Shown in pieces: positions 37,805-46,304 of a stretch of DNA of 64,000 nt; the stretch's first letter is position 1; each line of letters starts with the position of its first letter. The notes beneath the pieces were generated by a model that did no database searches, was not told where the DNA came from, and worked only from the letters and a program-made list of their open reading frames with translations. The DNA lies in the NCBI RefSeq assembly GCF_037039395.1, contig NZ_CP146242.1, positions 1,656,001 to 1,720,000 on the forward strand, written 5' to 3'. A program made the position numbers and the translations under genes. This DNA comes from Agrobacterium vitis. GTDB lineage: Bacteria; Pseudomonadota; Alphaproteobacteria; Rhizobiales; Rhizobiaceae.

Positions 37805-38575
37805 CTATGGGCCCCGGAATGCTTCGATCAACCGCACGTCATGCTCACGGCAAATAGCGGCAAGACCCTCGGTATCGCAGACGTCAGTGATGAATGTGTG
37901 AACCTGGCTGAGATGGCCAATGCGCACCGGGGCGGCGCGCTCGAATTTGGAGGAATCGGCCACAAGAATCACGTGCCGGGCATTGGCGATAATCGCCTGC
38001 GCCACCTTCACCTCCCGATAGTCATAGTCCAGCAGCGCACCATCAGGATCGATGGCCGAGGCGCCGATCACCGCATAATCCACCTTGAACTGGCGAATGA
38101 AATCCACCGCCGCTTCCCCGACAATGCCGCCATCGGAGCCACGCACAACGCCGCCGGCGATCACCACCTCAATGCCTGGAAAGACCCGCAGGCGATTGGC
38201 AACATTGATATTATTGGTAATGACCATCAGGTCCTTGTGATCAAGCAATGCTTCGCCCACCGCCTCGGTCGTCGTGCCGATATTGATGAACAGTGATGCA
38301 TTGCTGGGGATCAATTCGGCGGCAGCCCGGCCAATCGCCTGCTTCTCCGGCGCGGCCATCGAGCGGCGCGCTTCATAGCGAACGTTTTCGGCACCGCTTG
38401 GAAAGATTGCTCCTCCATGGACCCGCGTCAACCGGCGCGTCTCGCAGAGATCGTTGAGATCCTTGCGGATGGTTTGCGGCGTGACCGAAAAGCGAAGCGC
38501 CAGGTCGTCCACCTGCACCCGGCCTTCCGCCTTGGCGATGTCGAGAATGTCGGATTGCCGGGCAGACAGAAACAT
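37805..38575 (-). CDS. glpR: DeoR-family repressor of the glycerol operon
   Basis: A 256-residue regulator. The N-terminal DeoR helix-turn-helix spans residues 1-55 (MFLSARQSDILDIAKAEGRV, FSVTPQTIRKDLNDLCETRR), followed by LTRVHGGAIFPSG and the sugar-phosphate isomerase-like sensor domain (NIGTTTEAVGEAL, VVIAGGVVRGSDGGIVGEAA), which binds a phosphorylated ligand, probably glycerol 3-phosphate. It leads the operon and has its own operator candidates at 38591-38622. Confidence 0.93.
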   Translation of the reverse strand: MFLSARQSDILDIAKAEGRVQVDDLALRFSVTPQTIRKDLNDLCETRRLTRVHGGAIFPSGAENVRYEARRSMAAPEKQAIGRAAAELIPSNASLFINIGTTTEAVGEALLDHKDLMVITNNINVANRLRVFPGIEVVIAGGVVRGSDGGIVGEAAVDFIRQFKVDYAVIGASAIDPDGALLDYDYREVKVAQAIIANARHVILVADSSKFERAAPVRIGHLSQVHTFITDVCDTEGLAAICREHDVRLIEAFRGP

Positions 38576-38590
38576 GCACCCCTCCCCGTT

Positions 38591-38622
38591 TTCGTTTTTC
38601 TTTCATCATAATCCAAAACGAA
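38591..38622 (-). promoter_or_regulatory. putative GlpR operator upstream of glpR
   Basis: TTCGTTT (38591-38597) and AAACGAA (38616-38622) form an inverted pair of the same heptamer that is repeated before glpD, 16-47 bases upstream of the glpR start. This indicates autoregulation of the operon. Confidence 0.65.
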
Positions 38623-38658
38623 AGCGGTGCAATGCGCCTGACGTCTCACGTGAAACGT

Positions 38659-39060
38659 TTATACAAACCGGCTGGTAATCAGATAGCCAATCCCGGCTGC
38701 GGTGGCCGTCAGCACCGTGCCCCAGGCCATGTCGACCAGACTGAGCGTCAGTGACCAGGATTTCAAGGTCGCCAGATTGGTCATGTCATAGGTGCCGTAG
38801 GCAATCAGACCCAGAAGCGCGCCGCTAACCACAGCCGTTAACAGGCTGCCGTTCTGTAGGGCCGGACTGACCGCAAAATAAACAATGCCGACGATATAAA
38901 CCAGATAGAACAGACCCGCAGCGGTAAAATTGGGCTGATCCCGCATCATATCGCCGATGCGGGACTTGTAAAAACCCAGCGCAATCTTGCTGAGCCATAG
39001 GAAATCCAGGGTGAAAAACACCGCAGCCGTGGCACAATAGGCAATCGCATAGCTGCGCAT
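38659..39060 (-). CDS. DUF2177 family membrane protein
   Basis: A 133-residue inner-membrane protein with four hydrophobic segments. The family motif YGTYDMTNLATLKSWS near residue 88 and the N-terminal FFTLDFLWLSKIALGFY identify DUF2177. Function is unknown, but these genes recur beside RpoE-ChrR type ECF systems. It follows chrR on the same strand, separated by a module C repeat. GGAAATG lies near the start. Confidence 0.9.
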   Translation of the reverse strand: MRSYAIAYCATAAVFFTLDFLWLSKIALGFYKSRIGDMMRDQPNFTAAGLFYLVYIVGIVYFAVSPALQNGSLLTAVVSGALLGLIAYGTYDMTNLATLKSWSLTLSLVDMAWGTVLTATAAGIGYLITSRFV

Positions 39061-39082
39061 ATGATTTCATTTCCTTTAGAGG

Positions 39083-39177
39083 TTGTCAGGGACAAGTGGA
39101 AACCGGTTTTCCGAAAAGACAAACGAAAACAAGAGAAGCAAGAGTCTGTCCGGTTCAATCTGAACCAGACAGACTCT
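39083..39177. repeat. intergenic repeat, module C
   Basis: GTCAGGGACAAGTGGAAACC ... GAAAACAAGAGAAGC ... with terminal hairpin AGAGTCTGTCCGGTTCA-ATC-TGAACCAGACAGACTCT. Closely similar to 29831-29927. It separates chrR from the DUF2177 gene and may attenuate read-through. Confidence 0.82.
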
Positions 39178-39187
39178 AAAGTGTCGG

Positions 39188-39880
39188 CTATATACCGAGG
39201 ATCGGCTGAAACAGCCGGACAAGACGGCTCTTGAACCGCAGAGGAGCGTCCGTGACGGCCAGGCAGATGCAGTCTTCGCCTTCTTCGGCAATGGGCTGAT
39301 GTTCCAGCTGCTCGTCGGCTTCCTCCAGGTCGCCGCGTGCAAACCGGCCCTGTCCATCATGGAAGCTGCCTTTCAGCACCAGCGTCAGCTCGCGCCCGCC
39401 ATGGCTATGTTCCGGCACCGGCTTTCCGGCCGGAATGCGCAGCAGCCTCACGCTGGTTTCGCCATCGCTGGTCTTGATCGGAATGTGATAGGCGCCGCGC
39501 CCAAGCGACTTCCATTTCAAACCATCGATATCCTGCCCCAGATAGGAGCGCAGCGGTTCCGGCAGGATCGCATCGTGTTGCCGGGAGGTGGCGTCCAGCG
39601 CCGGTTCAATCCGGCTGACGGTGCTTTCCCTGGTCCGTTCGCCGGAGGCAGCAAGCCTTGCTCGCATGTCCTGCCAGGCGCGGTCGACACCGAGATCGGC
39701 ATCGACAGGTTTTTCCGCCTCCAACAATGCCCCGGCAGTAACTTCCATGGTCGCGAGGCGCCGGCGACAATCGGGACACAAGGCGAGATGGGTGGCAATG
39801 GCGATGCCCCAGCCTTCGGCAAGGCTGCCATTGGCGTAATCGAGCAGCAATTCATCGCTGACATGATGGTGAACAGTCAT
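39188..39880 (-). CDS. chrR: ChrR-type zinc anti-sigma factor
   Basis: A 230-residue anti-sigma factor. The N-terminal zinc anti-sigma domain has HLALCPDC, the H-x3-C-x2-C motif, near residues 31-38. The C-terminal cupin (residues 120-215) carries PEHSHGGRELTLVLKGSF, a metal-binding His-His-Glu cluster. In R. sphaeroides ChrR holds its sigma factor inactive and releases it on singlet oxygen. The ATG overlaps the rpoE stop (TGATG), so the pair is translationally coupled. Confidence 0.93.
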   Translation of the reverse strand: MTVHHHVSDELLLDYANGSLAEGWGIAIATHLALCPDCRRRLATMEVTAGALLEAEKPVDADLGVDRAWQDMRARLAASGERTRESTVSRIEPALDATSRQHDAILPEPLRSYLGQDIDGLKWKSLGRGAYHIPIKTSDGETSVRLLRIPAGKPVPEHSHGGRELTLVLKGSFHDGQGRFARGDLEEADEQLEHQPIAEEGEDCICLAVTDAPLRFKSRLVRLFQPILGI

Positions 39881-40446
39881 CAGCGATCCTCCTCTGAGCG
39901 GTCTTCAAGGGCGGCACGAAGCTTGGCAAAGGCCATGCGGATTCTCGACTTCACCGTGCCGAGCGGCAGATTGAATTCCTTGGCAAGCGCGCTGTGAGGA
40001 ATTTCGTGAAAGAAGGACCGTTGCAACAGTTCCAACTGCTCCTGCGGCAATTGTCCCATGGCCTTGTGCAGCCTTTCCGCATCCTGGCGGTTTTCCAGAT
40101 CCTGATCGGCTGGCATCACCTCGTCAGGCACGAAGGCCGGGTCGTTCGGATCGAATTCCGGTCGGTTCTGCTTGCGATAGGCCGAAACCCGCAGATTTCT
40201 GGCGATGGTAAAAATCCAGGCGGAGACATTGCCCCGGGCCGGATCGAATAACGCGGCCTTGTTCCAGACCACCATCATGGTTTCCTGCATCAATTCCTCT
40301 GCCGCCTGCTGGTCACGCGCCTGACGAGCCATATAGGCCTTTACCCGCGGACCGTAATGGCGGAACAATGTTTCGAATGCTTCCACATCCCGTTCGCGAG
40401 CAACTGCTGCGAGCATGGAAGACATGTCTTCGGTTTCAGCCTTCAT
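39880..40446 (-). CDS. rpoE: ECF sigma factor, RpoE of the ChrR group (ECF11)
   Basis: A 188-residue extracytoplasmic function sigma factor. Region 2 is FETLFRHYGPRVKAYMARQA, ELMQETMMVVWNKA and ARGNVSAWIFTIARNLRVSAYRK. Region 4 is LPQEQLELLQRSFFHEIPHS, then ALAKEFNLPLGTVKSRIRMA. ATG at 40446 is used, with GGGA upstream; an ATG two codons earlier is possible. A TGATCC-N18-TAGAAA promoter lies 129 bases upstream on the minus strand, suggesting autoactivation. Confidence 0.94.
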   Translation of the reverse strand: MKAETEDMSSMLAAVARERDVEAFETLFRHYGPRVKAYMARQARDQQAAEELMQETMMVVWNKAALFDPARGNVSAWIFTIARNLRVSAYRKQNRPEFDPNDPAFVPDEVMPADQDLENRQDAERLHKAMGQLPQEQLELLQRSFFHEIPHSALAKEFNLPLGTVKSRIRMAFAKLRAALEDRSEEDR

Positions 40447-40574
40447 AATCATCCCGTTTGCGCCAGAAGGCACGGATCTCCCACCCAACCGGCTGCGCCT
40501 GAAAAGGCGCGGGGCCGTCACTCTACTATTGTGGCATTCCAGAGCCGCTTGGGAAATGATTATTGTCATGGCGC

Positions 40575-40604
40575 TTTCTACGCCTTCTCGCCAAAGCTGG
40601 ATCA
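40575..40604 (-). promoter_or_regulatory. putative RpoE-dependent promoter of rpoE-chrR
   Basis: Minus strand: TGATCC (plus 40599-40604), 18-base spacer, TAGAAA (plus 40575-40580). TGATCC is the -35 reported for R. sphaeroides sigma-E promoters. The spacing equals that of the divergent promoter at 40631-40660. Confidence 0.7.
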
Positions 40605-40630
40605 CTGCCCGAAAAAAAATCCGCTCCTGG

Positions 40631-40660
40631 CAATCCAGCCTCCGCTAGCGTTCGTAAATA
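40631..40660 (+). promoter_or_regulatory. putative RpoE-dependent promoter of the oxidoreductase-DUF1365-cfa operon
   Basis: CAATCC (40631-40636), 18-base spacer, TAAATA (40655-40660), placing a transcription start near 40667 and a leader of about 27 bases. It shares the ATCC core and spacer with the promoter on the other strand. Confidence 0.62.
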
Positions 40661-40693
40661 CTGTAAACGAACAACCGGGAGGCGACCGCTCTT

Positions 40694-42052
40694 ATGAAGA
40701 TCGGATTAGACAGCGGATTGACCACAGGCACAAAGCGCATTGCGGTTGTGGGATCGGGAATTTCCGGTCTGTCCTGCGCATGGCTTTTGTCCAAGGGTTT
40801 CGATGTCACGGTGTTCGAAGCTGAAAACCGCTTCGGTGGCCATGCCAATACCGTTAATGTTGCCGGACCAAACGGTCCGGTGGCCGTCGATACCGGGTTC
40901 ATCGTCTATAACGACCGCAATTATCCAAATCTCGTTGCGCTGTTCGATCATCTTGGCGTGCCCAACCAGGCCTCCGACATGTCCTTTGCAGCCTCGCTGG
41001 ATGCGGGCCGTTTCGAATATTCCGGTTGCGGGCTGGCGGGACTGCTTGGCCAGCGCAGCAATGCGATACGCCCCCGCTTCTGGCGCATGGTGGCCGATAT
41101 AATGCGCTTTTACCGGGAGGCCCCTTTGCTGCTCGAGCGCCAAGACCTGACAGCGGCAACGCTCGGCGATTATCTCGATCTGGAAGCCTATAGCGATGCT
41201 TTTATCGAGGATCATCTCCTGCCGATGGGGGCTGCGATCTGGTCAACGACGGCTGCCGACATGCGGGCCTATCCGCTGAATGCCTTTGTCCGGTTCTTCA
41301 TTAATCACGGTCTCGTCACGTTGAAGAACCGGCCGCAATGGCGCACGGTGACGGGGGGCAGTCGTGAATATGTCCTGCGCCTCAAACAGGCGACCAAAGC
41401 CGATTTCCGTGCCAATGATCCGGTCAAGGCCATTATCCGCAGCGCACTGGGCGTAAAGATCGTCACGCAAAGCGGCTGTCAGGATCGTTTCGATCAGGTT
41501 GTTGTCGCAACCCATGCGGATGAAGCACTGGCGCTGCTGGACGATGCGCAAGGGCTGGAACGGGCGCTGCTTGGCTGTTTCGATTACACCAAGAATGTTG
41601 CCGTGCTGCATTCCGACACCAGATTGATGCCTAAACGCAAACAGGTCTGGGCAAGCTGGAATTATATCGGCGAAGAGCGCAAGTCTGGCGAAGGGCCGCT
41701 CTGCGTAACCTATTGGATGAACCGGTTGCAGGGCCTCGACGCCTCGCTTCCGCTGTTCGTAACGCTCAATCCTTCACGCGACATCGATGAGTCCAAGGTG
41801 CATCAGATATTCAACTACGCCCATCCGCTTTTCGATGCCAAGGCAATCGCCGCCCAGCGCCAGCTCTGGCAATTGCAGGGGCGCAACAGGACCTGGTTCT
41901 GCGGTGCGCATTTCGGCAGCGGCTTCCATGAGGACGGCCTTCAGTCCGGCCTGGCTGTTGCCGAACAATTGTCTGGAATTGCCCGTCCGTGGTCGGTGGA
42001 AAACCAATCAGGCCGGATTTTTGTCGAATCGGTGCTGGCGGCTGCACAATGA
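40694..42052 (+). CDS. FAD/NAD(P)-dependent amine oxidase-like protein
   Basis: A 452-residue flavoprotein. RIAVVGSGISGLSCAWLLSK is the FAD dinucleotide motif, with acidic FEAENRFGGHANT next; GAHFGSGFHEDGLQSGLAVAE is the C-terminal FAD contact. This oxidoreductase-DUF1365-cfa triple is conserved next to RpoE-ChrR systems. In Rhodobacter the operon is induced by singlet oxygen and linked to modification of fatty acids (furan fatty acids). The exact reaction here is unproven. Stop overlaps the next start by four bases. Confidence 0.9.
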   Translation: MKIGLDSGLTTGTKRIAVVGSGISGLSCAWLLSKGFDVTVFEAENRFGGHANTVNVAGPNGPVAVDTGFIVYNDRNYPNLVALFDHLGVPNQASDMSFAASLDAGRFEYSGCGLAGLLGQRSNAIRPRFWRMVADIMRFYREAPLLLERQDLTAATLGDYLDLEAYSDAFIEDHLLPMGAAIWSTTAADMRAYPLNAFVRFFINHGLVTLKNRPQWRTVTGGSREYVLRLKQATKADFRANDPVKAIIRSALGVKIVTQSGCQDRFDQVVVATHADEALALLDDAQGLERALLGCFDYTKNVAVLHSDTRLMPKRKQVWASWNYIGEERKSGEGPLCVTYWMNRLQGLDASLPLFVTLNPSRDIDESKVHQIFNYAHPLFDAKAIAAQRQLWQLQGRNRTWFCGAHFGSGFHEDGLQSGLAVAEQLSGIARPWSVENQSGRIFVESVLAAAQ

Positions 42053-42852
42053 GCTGGTCATCGGCAATTTTCACCGGTGCGGTTGTGCATCAACGCCACC
42101 GGCCTAAAAAGCATAGTCTGCGATATCAGGTCTTCTGCCTGCTGGTCGATCTCGATGAACTGCCTGATATAGACAAGTCGCTTTGGCTTCTCGGATATAA
42201 CCGCCGCGCCATCTTGAGAATTGACGACCGCGATCATGGCCTGGGTATTCCGGGAGGTTTGAAGGCCTGGGTTGCCAACCATGTCGAGCGGGCCGGTCTT
42301 AACACCAAGGGCATGAAAGTGAGCATGCTCTGCTATCCGCGCATGTTCGGCTATGTCTTCAATCCCTTGACGCTTTATTATTGCTATGGGCCGTCCGGCG
42401 ACCTGCTGGCCCTGCTTTACGAGGTTGAAAATACCTTTCACGAGCGGCACACCTATGTCATTCCGGCCAGCGTGGAAGAGGATGGATCGATCCGCCACGC
42501 CTGCGCCAAGCAGATGTATGTCTCCCCCTTCATGCCGATGGAATGCCTCTACCGGTTCAAAATCGTGCCACCGGGCGACACGGTGACCGTCGCCATCAAC
42601 GAAGCCGACGAGCAGGGGCCATTGCTCTATGCGTCGTTTTGCGGAAAACGCCGCACCCTTGATGATCGGGGCTTGGCAAAGGTCCTGGTCCGCTATCCGC
42701 TGATGACGTTGAAAGTCATGGGCGCGATCCATTGGGAAGCCCTTAAGCTCTGGGTGAAAGGCGTGCCATTGCATCGGCACCGCAAGGCGCAGAACCCGGT
42801 CGCCAGTTCCATCATTCCGCCTGAGGCTGCAAACGCAAGGAGCCCGTCATGA
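42049..42852 (+). CDS. DUF1365 domain protein
   Basis: A 267-residue cytosolic protein. Typical DUF1365 blocks are GAVVHQRHRPKKHSLRYQVF, LCYPRMFGYVFNPLTLYYCY and VENTFHERHTYV, then KQMYVSPFMPM. It is nearly always encoded between the flavoprotein and cfa; a role in modifying membrane fatty acids is inferred from that context. ATGA overlaps join it to both neighbours, so the three proteins are made together. Confidence 0.93.
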   Translation: MSWSSAIFTGAVVHQRHRPKKHSLRYQVFCLLVDLDELPDIDKSLWLLGYNRRAILRIDDRDHGLGIPGGLKAWVANHVERAGLNTKGMKVSMLCYPRMFGYVFNPLTLYYCYGPSGDLLALLYEVENTFHERHTYVIPASVEEDGSIRHACAKQMYVSPFMPMECLYRFKIVPPGDTVTVAINEADEQGPLLYASFCGKRRTLDDRGLAKVLVRYPLMTLKVMGAIHWEALKLWVKGVPLHRHRKAQNPVASSIIPPEAANARSPS

Positions 42853-44063
42853 CCCATGCCGACCAGCAAACCGCGACACTATCCCTCACCTCCGCGCCGC
42901 TGTGGCAAAGGGTGCTGTGCGGCTGGGCGGGCCGCTTGACCCATGGCCATCTGACGCTGCTGTTTCCTGACGGCAAGGAACATCACGTCACCGGTCGCGA
43001 AGCCGGCCCCTCCGCCGTCCTGAAGCTGAACAACGCCCGTCCAGTGTGGCGGGTGATATCGGCGGGAACGCTCGGCTTTTCGAGGTCCTATATGGACGGC
43101 GACTGGGACAGCCCCGATATTGCCGGATTTCTGGAACTTGCCATTGTCAATGAGGGCAATTGGCACGGGCTGATGTCACCTTCCGCGCTGCTGGGCAAGC
43201 TGGCCCTGCTGCGCCATAAGCTCAGGCGCAATTCCAAGGCCGGGAGCCGGCGCAACATCGCCTTCCATTACGATCTCGGCAACGCCTTTTATCGCCATTG
43301 GCTGGATGAGACGATGACCTATTCATCGGCGCTCTACACCCATCCTAGCCAATCGCTTGGCGAGGCACAGGCCGCCAAATACCAGCGTATTGTTGACCAA
43401 TTAGCGCTGGGACCGGACGATCACGTGTTGGAAATCGGCTGCGGCTGGGGCGGCTTTGCCGAACATGCCATCCGCGCCAGCGGGTGCCGGGTAACGGGCC
43501 TGACACTTTCCACCGAACAGGCCGCCTATGCGCGCCAGCGGATGCAGGCAGCGGGATATGCCGAGCGCTGCGATATCCGGCTGGAAGATTACCGGGATGT
43601 GCAGGGCCAGTTCACCAAGATCGTTTCCATCGAAATGTTCGAGGCAGTCGGTGAGGAAAACTGGCCGGTCTATTTCAACCGGGTGCGCGATCTCCTCGTG
43701 GATGGCGGCAAGGCCGTTGTTCAGGTCATCACCCTGGATGAGAGCCGTTTCGAGCAATATCAGCGCGAAGCGGATTTCATCCAGACCTATATTTTTCCAG
43801 GCGGCATGTTGCCCTCGGTCGAGCGGTTCGAAGCGTCGGCGCAAAAATCGGGATTGAAAACCTGCGATACTTTCCGCTTTGGTCTGGATTATGAACGCAC
43901 GCTGCTCACTTGGGACAAGAGCTTCACCGCCCATTGGTCGAAAATCGCGCCGCTGGGGTTTGACGAGCGCTTCTTCCGCATGTGGCGCTATTACCTGCAT
44001 TATTGCGCGGCAGGCTTTAGAACCGGACGGCTCGATGTGGTGCAGTTCGAGCTTGAAAAGTAA
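42849..44063 (+). CDS. cfa: cyclopropane-fatty-acyl-phospholipid synthase family methyltransferase
   Basis: SAM-dependent methyltransferase of 404 residues acting on unsaturated acyl chains of phospholipids. N-terminal lipid-binding region about residues 1-120; NIAFHYDLGNAFYRHWLDETMTYSSALY is the CFA substrate block, VLEIGCGWGGFAEHA the SAM motif I, and EMFEAVGEENW with ESRFEQYQREADFIQTYIFP follow. Last gene of its operon, followed by a strong terminator. In this context it may methylate lipids rather than cyclopropanate them. Confidence 0.94.
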   Translation: MTHADQQTATLSLTSAPLWQRVLCGWAGRLTHGHLTLLFPDGKEHHVTGREAGPSAVLKLNNARPVWRVISAGTLGFSRSYMDGDWDSPDIAGFLELAIVNEGNWHGLMSPSALLGKLALLRHKLRRNSKAGSRRNIAFHYDLGNAFYRHWLDETMTYSSALYTHPSQSLGEAQAAKYQRIVDQLALGPDDHVLEIGCGWGGFAEHAIRASGCRVTGLTLSTEQAAYARQRMQAAGYAERCDIRLEDYRDVQGQFTKIVSIEMFEAVGEENWPVYFNRVRDLLVDGGKAVVQVITLDESRFEQYQREADFIQTYIFPGGMLPSVERFEASAQKSGLKTCDTFRFGLDYERTLLTWDKSFTAHWSKIAPLGFDERFFRMWRYYLHYCAAGFRTGRLDVVQFELEK

Positions 44064-44081
44064 ACGGTCCGATCATCAATC

Positions 44082-44108
44082 AAAAAAGGGGGCGAAGGCC
44101 CCCTTTTC
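44082..44108. terminator. bidirectional terminator after cfa
   Basis: AAAAAAGGGGGC-GAAG-GCCCCCTTTT, a GC stem with A and T tracts, between the convergent cfa (plus) and the SDR gene at 44132 (minus). Confidence 0.9.
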
Positions 44109-44131
44109 ACGTTACAACACCCTCAAATATT

Positions 44132-44902
44132 TCAGCTTTTCCGCAGCATCTTGCGTGTCAATGCGAAATAGAGCGGATAGGGCAAAAGCCTCAACAGCTT
44201 GAGCGACAACACCATTTGCCAGGGAAAGGCGATTTCAAATTTTCCGGCCTCCATTCCCATTTCAATGTGATCGGCAGCCTGTTCGGCCGTCACCAGGAAA
44301 GGCATGGGAAAGTCGTTCTTGTCGGTCAGCGGGGTTTTGACAAAGCCCGGATTGATAATGCTGATCGCCACGCCCTTTTCGGCAAGAGCCGGACGCAAGG
44401 CCTCGGCCAAGGTGATCATCGCTGATTTGGTTGCCCCGTAAATGCCGCCGCCCGGCAGGCCGCTATAGCCGGAGACCGAGCCGACAAGGCCGATCCGGCC
44501 TTTGCCGCGAGCGACCATCACGGCAATCACCGCTTCCAGGCAATGGCCGGTGCCGACAAGATTGAGATCGACCATCCGGCGTAACTGCTCGGCTTCGAAA
44601 CGCACTGCATTTTCGCGGATATAGGAGCCTGCGGAAAACACCGCCATGTCGATCGGGCCAAGCCTGGCTTCAATGTCGGCCACCACCTGTTTCACGGCTT
44701 TTCCGTCGGTAATATCCAGCGGAAAAGCATGGATGCGGTCCGGATTTTCAGCCGCCAGCGCCAGCAGATCCTCGGTGCGCCGGGCGCTGACGCCGACAAT
44801 ATAGCCTTGACGCGCCAATTTCAGCGCAAGCGCGCGACCGATGCCGGAACTGGCGCCGGTGATCCAGGCGACCCTGGCGCGAGACGAGGATGACATGACC
44901 AT
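44132..44902 (-). CDS. short-chain dehydrogenase/reductase
   Basis: A classical SDR of 256 residues: AWITGASSGIGRALAL (NADP-binding TGxxxGxG), FSAGSY in place of NNAG, GSVSGYSGLPGGGIYGATKS with the catalytic Ser, Tyr and Lys (YxxxK), and NPGFVKTPLT. The C-terminal hydrophobic stretch LSLKLLRLLPYPLYFALTRK suggests membrane association. Its start overlaps the DUF3833 stop by one base (TGATG), so it belongs to the putative RpoE operon starting at 45456. Substrate unknown. Confidence 0.9.
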   Translation of the reverse strand: MVMSSSSRARVAWITGASSGIGRALALKLARQGYIVGVSARRTEDLLALAAENPDRIHAFPLDITDGKAVKQVVADIEARLGPIDMAVFSAGSYIRENAVRFEAEQLRRMVDLNLVGTGHCLEAVIAVMVARGKGRIGLVGSVSGYSGLPGGGIYGATKSAMITLAEALRPALAEKGVAISIINPGFVKTPLTDKNDFPMPFLVTAEQAADHIEMGMEAGKFEIAFPWQMVLSLKLLRLLPYPLYFALTRKMLRKS

Positions 44903-45456
44903 CACGGTGCAGTCCTTTCGCGCTTTTGCGCCTTTATCTTGGTGGCCTGTGCGACCTTTTGGAAAGACACGGTGGTCTTGGCGACCGGAAAGCCGAATTT
45001 CGTGACCCAGGCGGTGTTGAGCACCGTACCATCCGGCTTCAACACCATCTTGTCGTAGAACCGGACCTTGTTGGACTGGGTCTCGGGCGAGAGATAGACG
45101 AGATAGTTGAAGCGGGCGGTATCGCCGCTCAGCCGCACCAACGCATTGCCGACCACATCCTCGCGGGTGCCGGTATAGGTCGTCGGCCCGGTCTTGACGA
45201 ACCGCCAGGTTTTGCGGTCGCGCGTGCCATCCTCGAAGCGAAAATCCTCCCGCAGCGTCAAAATATGCCCATCCCATTTGCCAGTGAGATCGACGGTGAA
45301 CTTGCGGCTGACACCATTGATGGCGGCGAAATGTCCCTCGGCCACGGTCTTGCCGACGAAATAGTCCTCGAAGGTAAAATCAGCCGCCACTGCTGGGCTT
45401 ATAGATGCAAATAGTCCGACGCCCAGACCTGCAAGTGCAGATTTCAGTCCCGACAT
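44902..45456 (-). CDS. DUF3833 family secreted protein
   Basis: A 184-residue protein with a signal peptide (MSGLKSALAGLGVGLFASISPAVAA). Family features are FEDYFVGKTVAEGHFAAING, LREDFRFEDGTRDRKTWRFV and VRFYDKMVLKPDGTVLNTAW. Many DUF3833 proteins are lipoproteins with a lipobox Cys; none is seen here. The gene is a standard member of RpoE-ChrR clusters. ATG at 45456 has GGAG upstream. A CAATCC-N18-TAGTTC promoter candidate lies 34 bases before it. Confidence 0.9.
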   Translation of the reverse strand: MSGLKSALAGLGVGLFASISPAVAADFTFEDYFVGKTVAEGHFAAINGVSRKFTVDLTGKWDGHILTLREDFRFEDGTRDRKTWRFVKTGPTTYTGTREDVVGNALVRLSGDTARFNYLVYLSPETQSNKVRFYDKMVLKPDGTVLNTAWVTKFGFPVAKTTVSFQKVAQATKIKAQKRERTAP

Positions 45457-45489
45457 GATCAAATCTCCGGTTCATTGCTATCAATACTT

Positions 45490-45519
45490 GAACTACGCGC
45501 CAAACGGGCTGCCGGATTG
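45490..45519 (-). promoter_or_regulatory. putative RpoE-dependent promoter of the DUF3833-SDR operon
   Basis: Minus strand: CAATCC (plus 45514-45519), 18 bases, TAGTTC (plus 45490-45495). The predicted leader is about 26 bases. The -35 hexamer and spacing equal the promoter at 40631-40660. Confidence 0.6.
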
Positions 45520-45523
45520 GTTG

Positions 45524-46240
45524 CTACCACTCGATCACGGAACCGTCATAGGCGAAAAAGCCGCCGGTTTGGGCGGGCGAGAGCGTGTCAAGCACGGATA
45601 GCAACAGGCCCGCGCTATGATTCGGGGCAAACCGCTCATGACCCACGGCGAAATTACCGGACAAATCCGTGGCGACACTGCCAGGATGCAGGCTGACCAC
45701 CACCGCCTGCGGGCGCGACCGGGCGATCTCGATAGCCGCGGTATGAACGATCTGGTTGAGAGCCGCCTTGGATGCCCGATAGGAAATCCAGCCACCAAGG
45801 CGATTATCGCCAATCGAACCGACCCGTGCCGACAGAAAACCCATCAGCGACCGGCTGTTTTTCGCCAGAAGCGGCGTGAAATATTTGAGCACCAGCGCTG
45901 GGCCAATGGCATTCAGGGCAAATTGAGCTGCCATCGCTTCAGAAGTTACGGCTTTAATGGCCTTTTCCGGGCCAATGCCGTTAATGGTCAAAGCGCCCGT
46001 TGCGCATAGGATCAGATCGAAGCTTTGGTGCTGTCCAGCCAGGCGGTCCGCACAGGCAGCGATGCTGGTTTCATCCGTCAGGTCGAAGCCATCCTGACGG
46101 CGCGACAGCGTCACCACATCCCGACAGGCGCTGTCCGAGCGCAACACCGCGCAAAGAGCCGAACCGATACCGCCGGATGCGCCGATAACGAGCGCGCTAT
46201 AGCCGGGCTGAAGCGATGTCATTGATATAAAACGACTCAT
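45524..46240 (-). CDS. CsgA-like short-chain dehydrogenase
   Basis: A 238-residue SDR of the cell-cell signalling C-factor (CsgA) type: ALVIGASGGIGSALCAVL for NAD(P) binding, a central ILCATGAL, and GWISYRASKAALNQIV with the YxxxK pair, then HPGSVATDLS. GAGG lies seven bases before the ATG at 46240. It is transcribed in line with the DUF3833-SDR operon but has its own promoter candidate. The link to oxidative stress is an inference from that promoter and position. Confidence 0.88.
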   Translation of the reverse strand: MSRFISMTSLQPGYSALVIGASGGIGSALCAVLRSDSACRDVVTLSRRQDGFDLTDETSIAACADRLAGQHQSFDLILCATGALTINGIGPEKAIKAVTSEAMAAQFALNAIGPALVLKYFTPLLAKNSRSLMGFLSARVGSIGDNRLGGWISYRASKAALNQIVHTAAIEIARSRPQAVVVSLHPGSVATDLSGNFAVGHERFAPNHSAGLLLSVLDTLSPAQTGGFFAYDGSVIEW

Positions 46241-46304
46241 TTTCCACCTCTTTGCGACATTTATTGTGCTGCCAGTCATCCGAACGCTGACGGTCTGCGT
46301 AACA

